Positions 23,481 through 34,752 of a DNA stretch of 64,000 bases are shown piece by piece. Positions within the stretch are counted from its first letter, which is position 1; each line of letters starts with the position of its first letter. The notes beneath the pieces were generated by a model that made no database searches, was not told the origin of the DNA, and saw only the letters and a list, made by a program, of their open reading frames with translations. The translations under genes and the position numbers were made by a program. This stretch comes from Erythroxylum novogranatense. Its lineage: Eukaryota; Streptophyta; Magnoliopsida; Malpighiales; Erythroxylaceae. Location of the stretch: NCBI GenBank assembly GCA_029891385.1, contig CM057229.1:2232001-2296000 (forward strand), read 5' to 3'.

Positions 23481-24700
23481 TTGATTCATCAGATTTTACA
23501 GTCTCAGCCGGAACAACAACAGTCGTTCGCACGACAGATTGGTATGATGACCGATCGCTATCCTGCTGAAGCCCTAGAAAAAATCGTGGACGATCGGATC
23601 AATGCGGCTATGAGTTTTTGCCCGGATCGTCCAACAGCTCAATATAGCTCTCCCTTTACCCCGGTGATCTTAGATAGCCTCCTAGCGGTTGGCACCAAAA
23701 TACCGATGCCTGAAAAGTACACTGGAAAGACCGATCTCCTAGACTATCTACAACACTTCCAGTCGATCATGAATCTACATTGCGTCCCCGACGCCATTCA
23801 ATGCAAGGCTTTTTGCACAGCCTTTCAAGAAGGAGCTCGGCGATGGTTCAACAGTTTACCTCCGAGCTGTATCACTTATTTTGAGGACTTCAAATCGGTA
23901 TTCCTCAACCATTTCGCCACAAGTAAACGGCCGCAAAAGACCGCTTTGGAAGTGATGCAGTTGACCCAAAGAAGGAACGAAAGCTTGCAGGAGTTCATCA
24001 CTCGGTTTAATAATGAAGTTGTTGAAGTCCCCGACCTCACTTGCTCGTCCATGTTGGTTGCACTTATGAGCAACACAAGGGATGAGGAGTTCAAAAAGTC
24101 ATTAGCCCTTGATCAGCCCCGATCTATCCAGGAAATAAGAAACAGGGCAGATAAGTATATCCAGCTCGAAGAAGTGCTGAAAAATACGAAGCGTAAGGCA
24201 AATGATTGTTCGCCAAATGACATAGCAGATGGTTCACACAAGTGACAGAAGGGTCAGTCGAGCTGGAGAAAGCCGACCGATCGACAGGGACATCGACAAG
24301 AACTCTTCACCCGCTCAACATACGATATGCGGAAGTACTGGCGGCCATGAGAGCGGATGAGGAACCCCTCCGAGAACCCAATAAGTTGAAGACTTCCTCC
24401 AAGAATAGGGACCCAGATTTATATTGTCGTTTCCACAAAGACATCGGTCATGACACGAAAGAATGCTGGCACTTAAAAAGAGAAATCGAATCCCTTATCC
24501 AAAGGGAAAGGCTTGGTCGATTTTTGAAGCACGGACAAAATGCCGATCGAGATAATGAGCATAAGACCGGTCGGCCCGACAGCTGGCGACAGCCTTGGAG
24601 GCGAAACGATAGGAATGATGGAGGGAGGCGGAATGCGAATACTGGCGGTCGACCCGAAGCGAGAGGACAGTCTAGGGCAAGAGGCGACAGAAACACTTGA
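23481..24700 (+). pseudogene. Tat gag
   Basis: The capsid part (23481-24245) holds the Tat/Ogre-type gag pattern (PEKYTGKTDLLDYLQHFQS, WFNSLPP, FITRFN, QEIRNRADKYI). The frame breaks at a stop at 24243 and continues at 24242-24700 with a proline-flanked linker and a zinc knuckle of the type CRFHKDIGHDTKECWHLK, followed by an Arg/Gly-rich tail for nucleic acid binding. Gag would form the particle and package the RNA. The open frame begins at a non-ATG codon here, so the true start lies upstream or is lost. Confidence 0.8.
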
Positions 24701-24740
24701 CAACAAGATGACCGACCGGTTAAGGTCATTAACATGATTT

Positions 24741-25232
24741 TTGGTAAAAATACAGCAGGGGTCCACTGTTAAAGGAAGAAAGAGGTATGTCAGGCAGGTC
24801 GGTGAAGACTTATCGGCCAAGAGAAAGAGGCATAACGATGGGATGATACCGTTCGACGAATCTGACCTTGATGGTGTTAGTTGTCCTCATGATGACGTGC
24901 TCGTGGTAAATCTGAACATGGACGACAACGAGGTGAAGCGGGTAATGATTGATACGGGCATCTCGGTCGACCTATTATATTATGATGCCTTCAAGCAGAT
25001 GAAGATACTAGAGGATCAACTATTGCCTATAGAAGGACCTATCAAAGGGGTAATTGAAACATCAGCCTACCCATTCGCCCGAGACTTTTTGAAAGTAAAA
25101 TTAGAACAAAAGCCGTGTCAGATAAAGAAGGACGTCGAGTTCCTCGTTGTGAAGTTTGGCAGGCCATACAATGCGATAATAGGTCGAGCCACTCAAAACG
25201 CCCTCAGAGCGGTCGTCTCCACCTACTACTAA
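24741..25232 (+). pseudogene. Tat aspartic protease domain
   Basis: Contains MIDTGISVDLLYYDAFKQM, the retropepsin active-site region, in which the usual DTGSS reads DTGIS, followed by the flap and the AIIGRATQNALRAVVS segment typical of Tat proteases. It would cleave the polyprotein. A stop at 25230 separates it from the RT frame, which starts 4 bp further on. Confidence 0.75.
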
Positions 25233-25235
25233 GCA

Positions 25236-26378
25236 ATGAAGTTTCCAACACCCCATAGAATCGGTGTTGTCAGGGGTCAGCAGAGAATCGCTAGGGAATG
25301 CTACTTAGTGAAAATAAGGACTCTAGACGGGGCGGTAATCCTGACGAGCTCTCTTGACGTGAGAGTCGATGAAGAAACGGAGAGGATGAACCCTGTAGAA
25401 GAAACGCAGCGGGTCTTATTGTATGAAGCAGACCTCTCCAAGTTTACAAATCTAGGTTTCGAGCTTCAGAAGGGCCTAGTCAAAGAAATCACGGATTGCT
25501 TGGTAGAAAACAGATCGGTCTTCGCCTGGGTACCGAGTGATATGCCTGGAATTTCTCGATCGGTCGCATCACATTCTCTCGGTATTCGAAAAGACTACAA
25601 GCCAGTTAGACAGAAGAAGCAATGGCAAAGTAAAGAAAGACAGGAAGTGATTGAGAAGAAAGTAGAAAAACTACTTAACGCTGGGTTCATTCGGGAAGTC
25701 AAATACCCCGAATGGCTGGCAAATGTTGTACTCGTGAAGAAGAAAAACGGAAAGTGGAGAATGTGCATTGACTTCACCGATTTAAACAAAGCATGCCTAA
25801 AGGGCGGTTTCCCTTTGCCCAAAATCGATCAACTGGTAGACTTCACGTCAGGGCATGAACTCCTTAGCTTCTTGGATGCCTTCTCGGGCTACCATCAGAT
25901 TCAAATGAATCTCGAAGATGAGGAGAAGACCGCCTTTATAACTGACCAAGGCACATATTGCTACCAAGTAATGTCGTTCGGCTTGAAGAATACGGGGGTC
26001 ACCTATCAACAGCTCGTCATGAAAGTTTTCAAGAAACAAATCGGTCGATCAGTTGAGGCCTATGTGGATGACATGATTGTCAAAAGTAAGACGGTTGTTG
26101 AGCACGTGGAAGATCTCAAAGAAGTCTTCCAGACCCTTAATAAGTTTCAGATGAAGCTGAACCCGAAAAAATGCGTCTTTGATGTGGCATCTGGAAAATT
26201 CTTGGGGTTTATGATTACTAAGCGAGGGATCGAAGCTAATCCAGAAAAGATCGAAGCTATCGTCCAAATGCCCTCGCCGCGGTGCTTGAAAGATGTTCGA
26301 CATCGACCGGCGGATAGTCTCTCGAAAGCGATTCGTCTCGGGATGGGGACAAGTGCCTCCCGTTTTTCAAAATCTTGA
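25236..26378 (+). pseudogene. Tat reverse transcriptase
   Basis: 380 residues with the RT landmarks in order: PGISRSVASHSLGI, LLNAGFIREVKYPEWLANVV, LVKKKNGKWRMCIDFTDLN, FPLPKIDQLVD, FLDAFSGYHQIQM, YCYQVMSFGLKNTGVTYQ, then the catalytic YVDDM. The conserved LPRIDQ region and the thumb (PKKCVFDVASGKFLGFMI) are present. The frame is lost at about 26290, before RNase H. Confidence 0.85.
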
Positions 26379-26399
26379 GGAAAGCAGATGTGATCCAAT

Positions 26400-27490
26400 T
26401 TCACTGGCCGGATGAATGCGAAAGAACATTTCAACACTCAAGCAAGATTCCACCAGCCCTTTGCCTTACTGAGCCCAGTTGAGGGGAGAATCGATTCAGA
26501 TTTGGCGATTCTGAGAGGGGCCGACTAGCGCAGTCCTTGTTCGATCGGAGAGAAATGAGCAATTCCCTATCTACTACGTCAGTAAGGTGTTGAGCGGACC
26601 AGAAACACAGTATACGCCCATAGAAAAGCTGGCTCTCTCTTTGATAACTGCGGCGCGGAAGCTAAGACCATACTTCCAGAGTCATACCATTGAGGTATGG
26701 ACCGACCAACCCCTCAGACAATGCCTTCAAAAGCTCGAGACCTCGGGGCGATTAATAAAATGGGCGGTAGAGCTGGGAGAGTTCGACATACAATATAAGC
26801 CTCGAACTACGATCAAGGCTCAAGTGTTGGCGGACTTCTTTGCAGAAATGAGTCAATTTGACTCGCAAGGTGAGCAACGCCCAGCCTGGAGCCTATTTGT
26901 CTATGGGTCGTCCAACATTGAGGGGTGCGGAGCAGGAGTGGTACTGATCAGCCCGCACCGGGAAGAAAAGGTAGAATACGCTCTTCGGTTAGAATTTAGA
27001 GCCTCCAATAATGAAGCATAATATGAGGCTCTGATAGCCAGCCTTCAATTGGCAAAAGAGATGGGGGTAAAGCATCTGAAGGTGTACAGTGATAGCCAAG
27101 TAGTAGTTGGTTAAGTCACCGGGCAGTACGAGGCCAAGGAGAGCAGTATGATCAAGTACCTGGAGTTGGTAAAGCAGGAGTTGAATAATTTCGAGCAATA
27201 CTCGGTCAGCAGGATAGAGCGGACTCAAAATGCTAAAGCAGATGCACTCTCCAAAATGGCCTCCGATCAAGATGCGAGAAAGAACGTTTTGGTCGAACGA
27301 CTAGACCGACCTAGCATTCAGAAAGCCAATGAAGTCCTTGACGCAAATGCTGAGCGATCGAGTTGGATAGAACCGATCAAACAGTATCTTCTCGGGGGAA
27401 CGCAGCCCGAAGATACCTTGGAGGCCAAGAAACTAAGGATAAAGGCGGCTGAATATGTGATCGTTGATGGCATCTTGTACAAGCGATCTT
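26400..27490 (+). pseudogene. Tat RNase H pair (gypsy RNase H plus second RNase H)
   Basis: The first RNase H (about 26400-26850) shows YTPIEKLALSLITAARKLR and WTDQPLRQ. A second RNase H follows (about 26880-27270): WSLFVYGSSNIEGCGAGVV, then ASNNEA, HLKVYSDSQVVVG and KADALSKMAS. The second domain is a Tat hallmark. Its first catalytic Asp (usually FVDGSSN) is Tyr here, and two stops interrupt it (near 27019 and 27114), so it would be inactive. Confidence 0.8.
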
Positions 27491-27540
27491 ATGACTGGCC
27501 ACTACTGTGATACCTGAGTAGAAAAGAGGCAGAACAGGCA

Positions 27541-28590
27541 ATGGCCGAAGTCCACGAAGGAATGTACGGAAATCACGTGGGGGGTAGAATGTTGACTCAT
27601 AGGTTGATTAGACATGGGTATTACTGGCCGACAATAAAGAGAGACTGTCAGGAAAAAGTCAACCGGTGTGAGACTTGCCAGAAAAATAGTAGCCTGCCTC
27701 ACCAGCTGATCGAGAGGATGAAAATCGTGAGTCATCCTATCCCCTTTGCTCAATGGGGAATGGATATACTAGGACCTTTCCCCCTCGGTCCTGGGGAAAA
27801 GAAGTTTCTGATAGTAGCGGTAGAATACTTCACCAAATGGGTGGAAGCTGAAGCTGTTGCTACAATTACTGAGCAGAAGATTGAAAATTTTGTACGAAGA
27901 AATATACTAAGTCCCTTTGGGATGCCCATAGTGTTGGTTACGGACAACGGTCGACAATTCGACAACGACAAGTTCAGAGACTTCTACAAGCGACTAAAGA
28001 TAAGGCTCCAATTGACTTCAGTAGCTCACCCTCAAAGCAACGGTCTTGCGGAGAATACTAACAAAAAGATAATGAGCGCCCTCAAGAAGCGCTTGGAAGG
28101 ACGTAAGGCTTGGGTAGACGAACTAGATGAAGTATTGTGGGCTTACAGGACTACCCCAAATGGAGCCACAGGGGAAACACCGTTCAGGATGACCTTTGGG
28201 GCAGAAGCCCTAGTTCCAGTAGAAGTGGTGTTGCACAACTAGAGAGTGTCGAGGTATGAAGAAGAGCGGAATAATGAAGCTCGCCGTGTAGAACTCGTGC
28301 TTCTCAGTGAAGACAGGGATCGGACAACCGCTCGTTCGGAAACCATCAGGCAAAAAGCAACGAAGTTCTACAACAGAAGGGTAAAGTCGAGCGACATAAA
28401 GGTCAGCGGATACGTCCTGTGAAAGGCCGAGGCGGCTGGAAAGCATCCTGAAAAGCTCGGACAGGCGTGGGAAGGACCCTATCAAGTGATCAAGCAAGCC
28501 AGACATGACTCCTACATCCTACGCGATGCGAACGGGAAGATTCTACCGAGACCCCGGAACTCTCAAAACCTGAAGGCGTTCTACCAGTAG
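27541..28590 (+). pseudogene. Tat integrase
   Basis: The zinc-binding start (H...H with CETCQK), the core MDILGPFPLG, the region around FTKWVEAEA, VTDNGRQF, SVAHPQSNGLAENTN and the YRTTPNGATGETPF segment are present, then a C-terminal part broken by stops at 28240 and 28421. The first Asp of the DDE set (usually DYFTKW) is Glu here. It would join the DNA copy into the chromosome. Confidence 0.85.
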
Positions 28591-28789
28591 ATAAGCTTTA
28601 TATTAGTTAATCTTTGTTTATTATTGTTTATTGTACACAACCTGTGGGTACCTTTTTCCTGGCCCTGTCAGTCAGGTTTTTTAATGGCTCGCGCCCTTGT
28701 CATCATCAATAAAAGGGTTTCAAATTTCTTGGCAAGACATTTCACTAAATTTGGCAAAGGGAGAAAATTTCACAAACCGATCGCCTCGA

Positions 28790-29645
28790 CCATTGCCCCC
28801 CAGGTTGCCAAGACAAGATCCTTGGAATCATGGCTCGGCCTCGACATTGCTCGCCAGGTTGCCAAGACAAGATCCTTGGAACCATGACTCGACCTCGACA
28901 TAGCTCGCCAGGTTGCCAAGACAAGATCCTTGGAACCATGGCTCGGCCTCGACCATCGCCCCTCCAGGTTACCAAGACAAGATTCTTGAAATCATGGCTC
29001 AGCCTCGACATCGCCCCGCCAGGTTGCCAAGACAAGATCCTTGGAGCCATGGCTTGGCCGCGACCATCGCTCGGCCAAGTTGCCAAGACAAGATCCTTGG
29101 AACCATGGCTCGGCCTCGACCATCGTTCCGCCAGGTTGCCAAGACAAGATCCTTGGAACCATGACTCAGCCTCGACATCGCCCCGTCAGGTTGTCAAGAC
29201 AAGATCCTTGGAACCATGGCTCGGCTGCGACCATCGCTCGGCCAGGTTGCCAAGACAAGATCCTTGGAATCATGGCTCGGCCTCGACCATCGTTCGGCCA
29301 AGTTGTCAAAACAAGATCCTTGGAACCATGGATCGGCCTCGACCATCGCCCCGCCAGGTTGCCAAGACAAGATCCTTGGAACCATGGCTCGACCTCGACA
29401 TCTCCCCGCCAGGTTGTCAAGACAAGATCCTTGAAACCATAGCTCGGCGACCAGGTTGTCAAGACAAGATCCTTGAAACCATGGCTCGGCTTCGACCATC
29501 GCCTCGCCAGGTTGCCAAGACAAGATCCTTAGAACTATGACTCGGCCTCGACATCGCCCCGCCAGATTGCCAAGACAAGATCCTTGGAACCATGGCTCAG
29601 CCTCGACCATCGCTCACCAGGTTGCCAGGACAAGATCCTTATAAC
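28790..29645. repeat. ~55-bp minisatellite, about 16 units
   Basis: The core CCAAGACAAGATCCTTGGA recurs about every 54-57 bp (one shorter spacing of about 43) from 28808 to about 29630, with a variable part of CATGGCTCGGCCTCGACC type between. The period is not a multiple of three and stop codons are rare, so long open frames occur on both strands; these are artefacts. Position after integrase fits Tat elements. Confidence 0.9.
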
Positions 29646-29906
29646 CAAGCGATGTCGAGAAAATTAATCTCGAATCACTCGGCCTCGCAATCGTTCGGTC
29701 AAGTTTTATTGCCTAGGTCAACTATGACTCTCTCAGATATTACGACCAATTGATGGGCATTGAGTGCGTTCGTTTACTACCCGCTATTGAAAAAGATCGT
29801 CCAATTTTAACACGACATATGGTGATGGAAAAATAAAATTTTTATTTCCTTAAATATGTTCTAGCCACAAGCCCGGTTAGATGAGCTTTACAAAAGGGGG
29901 GAAATT

Positions 29907-32146
29907 TTATTTCGATCCTCCGTCGGGAGAGAAAGGGCCAGCAGCCAGATCGGCAGAAGAAGGGCCAGCAGCCGGATCGACAGAGGAAGGGCTAGCAACT
30001 CGATCGTGAGATGACAGCAGAGAGACATCCTCTTCCTCTTCTGTGCTCAAATCCAGCTTCTCATTTGGAACCAACACTCGTTCTCCCTCGACCATCTCCT
30101 TCATTTCCTCCAGAGAAAGGCCGAGAGCGGTGGGAAGCATCGGCTTGACGTAATCTTCGAATGAAAGACCACCCGACCCGTCAGAGATGTGGACGTCGTG
30201 GCAATTCCTCAAAATTGAAAGGGCCAAATCACAAGCGAACTCTATACACTCCCCATGTAAGAACCGCCTTTTCCACCGCTTGATCGCCTCAACCCTTTGC
30301 TTTCTGACGGAGCCTTGCAACTCCTTGACCATCCTCGCCCTCGGCCACCTCCACCGCTTCATGGCAATCCTAGAGAAATTTCTTACGAAGCTCCTGCTCC
30401 GTCTTCACCTCCTTCTTCAAGCCCTCACACTCCTTAGCCAGCCAGTCCTTCGCCCCAATCAACCGACTCCTCTCCTCCTCCCTCGTGGCAAGTTGAGCTT
30501 TCAGAACGCTCCTCGCCTCCTCCCAAGATTTCTTCTCCTCCTCCAAGGAAGAGAGTTGAGCCTGGAAGACGTCCCTCTCTTCCTTAGCCTCCGAAAGCTC
30601 GTCCCTCAAAGTTTTTACCTGCTCAAGGAGATCGTGGACTTCCCGATCCAGTGATTGATTAATCCTGTCGAGCTGCTCCATACGCTGGTGCATCGCGGTA
30701 GATATCGCCAAACCCCTCACACAGCTACGGACGAGGCGGGGCCCCAACTCCTGATTGCTCCACGAGTCCATAAGCTCCTCGTCCACAGGAGGAATGATCC
30801 TCTCAGCAATGTGAAGGGTCACATCGAGGTTCTCAATCGATGCAGTCTTAGCCAAACTGATCGCTGGCTCCCACTTTTCGTCGCTCGTCCATCGCCATTT
30901 CCCCTTGCTTTCCCTCTATTTCCTGCCTTGACCCGATGGGAAGGAAGGTCGGTCAACAATCTGAGCAATCTTCTTCCTCTTAAGAGGTGGTTCGACCTCC
31001 TCTACCTCCTCTTCTACGACTACTAGGCCTTCACCGACCGACCGGGTTATCACTACCGATCGCTCGAAAGCGATACCTGTATGAAGGCCGCAGACGACTC
31101 GGAGGTCAGAAGCCAAGCAACATCCGAGCTGGCCTCTCCTTTCTTATCCTACCTTTTCGTCTTCGAGGAGGGTCTGGCAGCCTTGCGCTGGCCTTTGGTA
31201 GGGCGGAGGCCCCGACGAAATCATCGAGCCTTGCCATGACTGCACAGCAATAAGAACATGGTAAGAAATCGAAACCAATACTTACAAGTACAGTAAATAG
31301 TTCAACCACGAGAAATTAACCAGAGGGGGCAGTTTCTTCTCCTAGCCCGCTAATTTGGGGCGGGGGATCGGTTAGAAATGAATCAGCCAAGGCCCCCTCG
31401 CGATATCCTCGAATGAGGCGACCGAAGTCATACCGATCGAGCCCCTTTATGCGATCGACCACCTCCCACTCCTCTCTAGTAAGAGATAGGCTCGACACGT
31501 CGTTCCATTGCTCGGTTAAAGGATACCTCCACGGCTGGGACTCGAGGGAAGATCCCGGAGGCTTCACGAAGAAGTACTTTGTTCACCAAGTGGTAATTTT
31601 TGAGGCCGTTCCGACCTGGCGAAATCGGACATCTCTATACTGCATTTGAGGGATCCCGGCCCCAGAACTTGAACTCTGGTTCATTCTTAAAAAGTGGCGT
31701 AGGATGTCAATCGAAGAAGGACAGCCAAACTGATGGCACAGGAAGGCCAAGCCATTGATGAATCTCCATCCATTCGGAGGAATTTGGCCCAACCTCAGAT
31801 GGTAGGCGACGCACACCTCGTCGATGATCGAGGCATATGGGAGCTTCATGCCACCAATCGAGAAGAAGCTATCAAAAATAGCAAAATACCCTCCCCCACT
31901 GCTATAAATTCTTTTGTTCTAGCCAGCCAGCTTAGGACCCCAGGACATAGGAATATTATTCCTAATAATCGACCGATTCAATTCCCCTATTGTCATCGTC
32001 GACTCGTCTTTCGGTGGCTCCTCTACTACCATCCCATCATTCCGGTCACTCACCGCCACTACTTCAAGTAGCCCAGCTAGTTGGGAGGTCCTCTTAGCGG
32101 TTTCATCCCTAGGGCTAACCCCACTTCTAGAACTGGTTGACGACAT
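29907..32146 (-). pseudogene. Antisense gene of the Tat element (Transposase_28-like domain plus coiled coil)
   Basis: Read on the minus strand from an ATG at 32146: an unstructured start (MSSTSSRSGVSPRDETAKRT), a globular part at 31316-31849 (MKLPYASIIDEVCVAYHLRL, PPNGWRFINGLAFLCHQFGC) resembling the 'putative gypsy type transposon' family (Pfam Transposase_28), a likely intron near 31240-31320, basic segments (PPRRRKGRIRKERP), then a strong coiled coil at 30370-30855 with heptads such as LLEQVKTLRDELSEAKEERD, and an acidic, Pro/Ser-rich C-terminus ending at 29907. Antisense genes of this kind are known in Grande-like Tat elements; their function is unknown. Frame changes break it at several points. 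Confidence 0.65.
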
Positions 32147-32336
32147 GTTTACAAATAGGAAACTTTAAGAAAAGTGAAGAAAAAGGACGTACCTAGTTGG
32201 AAACTGAGATTGGGAATTTGAACAGCGGTTGAAAGAAAACCCCAGAAACTGTAGGCAAGAAAGCACAAATGAAAGCATAATGAAAGTCGGAAAACAAAAC
32301 AAGCGTAAAGAAAATTTGCAGTCTATCGGCCCTGAG

Positions 32337-32344
32337 TATTTATA
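32337..32344 (-). promoter_or_regulatory. TATA box of the antisense gene
   Basis: TATAAATA on the minus strand, about 190 bp upstream of the antisense ATG at 32146, in the context CTATAAATACTC. Upstream there are CACGTG-like G-box cores (CACGTGGC near 32413 on the plus strand; GCACGTGCC near 32551). The spacing suits a plant core promoter with a leader of about 160 bp. Confidence 0.45.
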
Positions 32345-33528
32345 GAAGATCGATCGAAAGGTCGTTCCAACCAACGCTTGACACATGGAGAAAATCCGAG
32401 CCAAGCTCAGACACGTGGCAAAATCTGAGTTGAGGTGAATTAGGGTTATTAGAAATTTGGGGCGACGCAGTAGTTGAAAGGACGTACGTGACAGCTGCAC
32501 AACGGTTATAAAGACGTTTTCATTTCAAATTCTGAAAATCTGTCAGAGGGCACGTGCCATCAGTAATAATTAAACCGAGTGCCTTCACACGCTCGGCGTC
32601 GATGCTCATTCGATCTATCTTGGCGCGAGCTATCATGCAATAAGCATCTGTAACATCCCGTCACCGATAGGAAGGTCAAATTAGTAAATTGAGGCGGGAT
32701 AGGATATTACCGCATATATTGACTGAGCATCCTGTTGACCTCTAATTTTGGAGACCATGAGTCTTTTGCACATGCACATATAGGTACATGCATTCATGAC
32801 TTTTCCCGGCATTTAATTTTGAATATGATATGAATTGTGATTTGGGAGATAATTAGATTTGATTGTGATTTATTGGAAATTTTGGAATAATTGGGTCTGA
32901 ATAGTTGATTTGGAAATATTTTAGAGTGGCGGACCGATTGACGGTATAGTACCGAAATACTTGGTAAATGGCAATGGAAAAGTTAGAATTATGATTTTAG
33001 AAATTTATTATGTTGAGCCATTGAAATTTGGAGACAAATTGGACTGGAAATGATATGTGAAAAGAGAAAGAGATTTAAATGTATTGTGAGGAAAGATACA
33101 AGAGGCTTAAGTGATTAACCTTTAAATAGCATAGGTTTTAAAATTTGGAGAAAAAGGAATTCTTCTCTTCCTAGGGCGTTTCCTCCTCCTTCGACCGATC
33201 CTCCTCCTTCCCCTTGGTGATCTTCGATCTTTGCCTCTTCACTTGCTGCTTTCCCTTCCTTGTGTAAAGCCAAGCCTAAACCTTAAGGGAAGACGATGAT
33301 TGTGTGAGTTTGAAAGCTTAATCGTTGGTGTTAGGGTTCGGAAAGATTTCGGGAGTTAAAGAGGGGAAGCTTGATTTGGTAAGTAAATTGGTTTAATGTT
33401 GTTTATTTATTAGTTAAATGTGTACATGAGTTTATTTGTGGAAGATTTGGGGTGGTTATGGGTGAGTTATGACTGGTTTTAGAGAGAGAAAAGTAAAAAG
33501 AAAATCGGAGAAGACGAACCAAGGTCGC

Positions 33529-33702
33529 ACGTCGCGACGAGAAAATAATTAGACGTCACGACGAGAAAAGGGTTAGACGTCGCGACGAGAAAAGGAGTAT
33601 ACGCTGCGACGAGCGATAGGTTGGGACGTCGCGACGAGCAAGATTATACGTCGCGAAGCCACTGGATTGACGTCGCGGCGAGCGTCCTCACGTCGCGACG
33701 AG
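33529..33702. repeat. CpG-rich TCGCGA array in the solo LTR
   Basis: Eight copies of ACGTCGCGACGAG or close variants at 33529, 33553, 33577, 33601, 33626, 33648, 33670 and 33690, a period of 20-25 bp. Each full copy has the self-complementary core GTCGCGAC. It stands out strongly from the AT-rich LTR around it. Confidence 0.85.
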
Positions 33703-34601
33703 GCTGTTTTTCCTGAACGAATATAGTTTGGTTTTAGGGGCACAATTTTTGGTGTAGACCTCCAATTGGGATGATTTTTGATTCGTTATGATCTAGAGAA
33801 AGAGGTCTACAATTGAGGAAAAGAATGAGAGTTTGAATTCAAATTTTTGAGATCTCAATTATAGAAAGAAAGTTAAAAATGTGACTGAATTGCAATCTTA
33901 GGATTGTTCTTGATAATTGGGGTATAGTGAGAGACTTTGAAAATAAATTCAATGTTACCGGAATTTAAAAGCGAGCATGAGGATGAATTTGATATAGAGA
34001 ATAGTGATATTGATTACGAGGTAATACCTCGCGAATATGATTGGATAAATTGATTGAACATTAGAATTGAAATTGGGGAGTTCAGAATATGTTATTGAAT
34101 TGGAAGTGAGTTATTAGCAATTGAGTGAAAGTTCGAATTTGACAAATAAAGTGAAAAATGGGAAATAGTATCGGAAAAATCGTGAATAGGCATAGTACAT
34201 CTTTTATTCAATGCATGTTCATCATCAATTATTTTGACTGTGCATTTTGTAATGAATGGAATTACTTGATTGTTATAGAGGCTCCGATGGATCGATAATC
34301 CACGGATCGTCTTTGAGACTTCCAGTGAGTAGCTCGGAAGTTCAGGTGAGTAACCTAGTTGGTTCCCCAATATTTGTGTGTTTAATTACGTGTTTATGCC
34401 ATGTGGAAGAATGGAGGGTTACGTGTTTAATTGAATTTGGGTTCGGACCAAAGGTGTCCGAAGGATCGGTAATTTGTAATTGAAGTGCTATACGTGTGAA
34501 ATTGTATGTACATTGGCATGTGTAATAGGCAATTGGAACATGTGCATTTCATGCATAAAAGTATGATCAGATAAAGGCAGTTAGACCGGAGCAATGCCTC
34601 A

Positions 34602-34752
34602 GAGCTTTAAGCTCAACGCAACAGGACCTCAGGTCCAACGTATATGAGAGCTTTAAGCTCAACGCACAGGACCTCTGGTCCAATGTTTACAGAGCCACTG
34701 GCTCAATGTATCAGGGCATATCACGCCCAACGTTTATCAGAGCCTCAGGTTC
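34602..34752. repeat. Array of seven 13-15 bp palindromes in the solo LTR
   Basis: GAGCTTTAAGCTC, GGACCTCAGGTCC, GAGCTTTAAGCTC, GGACCTCTGGTCC, GAGCCACTGGCTC, GGGCATATCACGCCC and GAGCCTCAGGTTC, starting at 34602, 34624, 34648, 34669, 34692, 34714 and 34740. Arms differ in sequence but remain complementary, each palindrome is followed by CAACG or CAATG, and the period is 21-26 bp. Confidence 0.9.

Noticed and set aside
28745..29610. Long open frames on both strands (up to 236 residues)
   Set aside because: They are translations of the 55-bp minisatellite; the repeat period rotates the frame and both strands stay open, so they are not genes.
28790..29645. CRISPR-like array
   Set aside because: The units are near-identical over their whole length with no unique spacers, the context is a plant retrotransposon, and the period is about 55 bp with degenerate variation.
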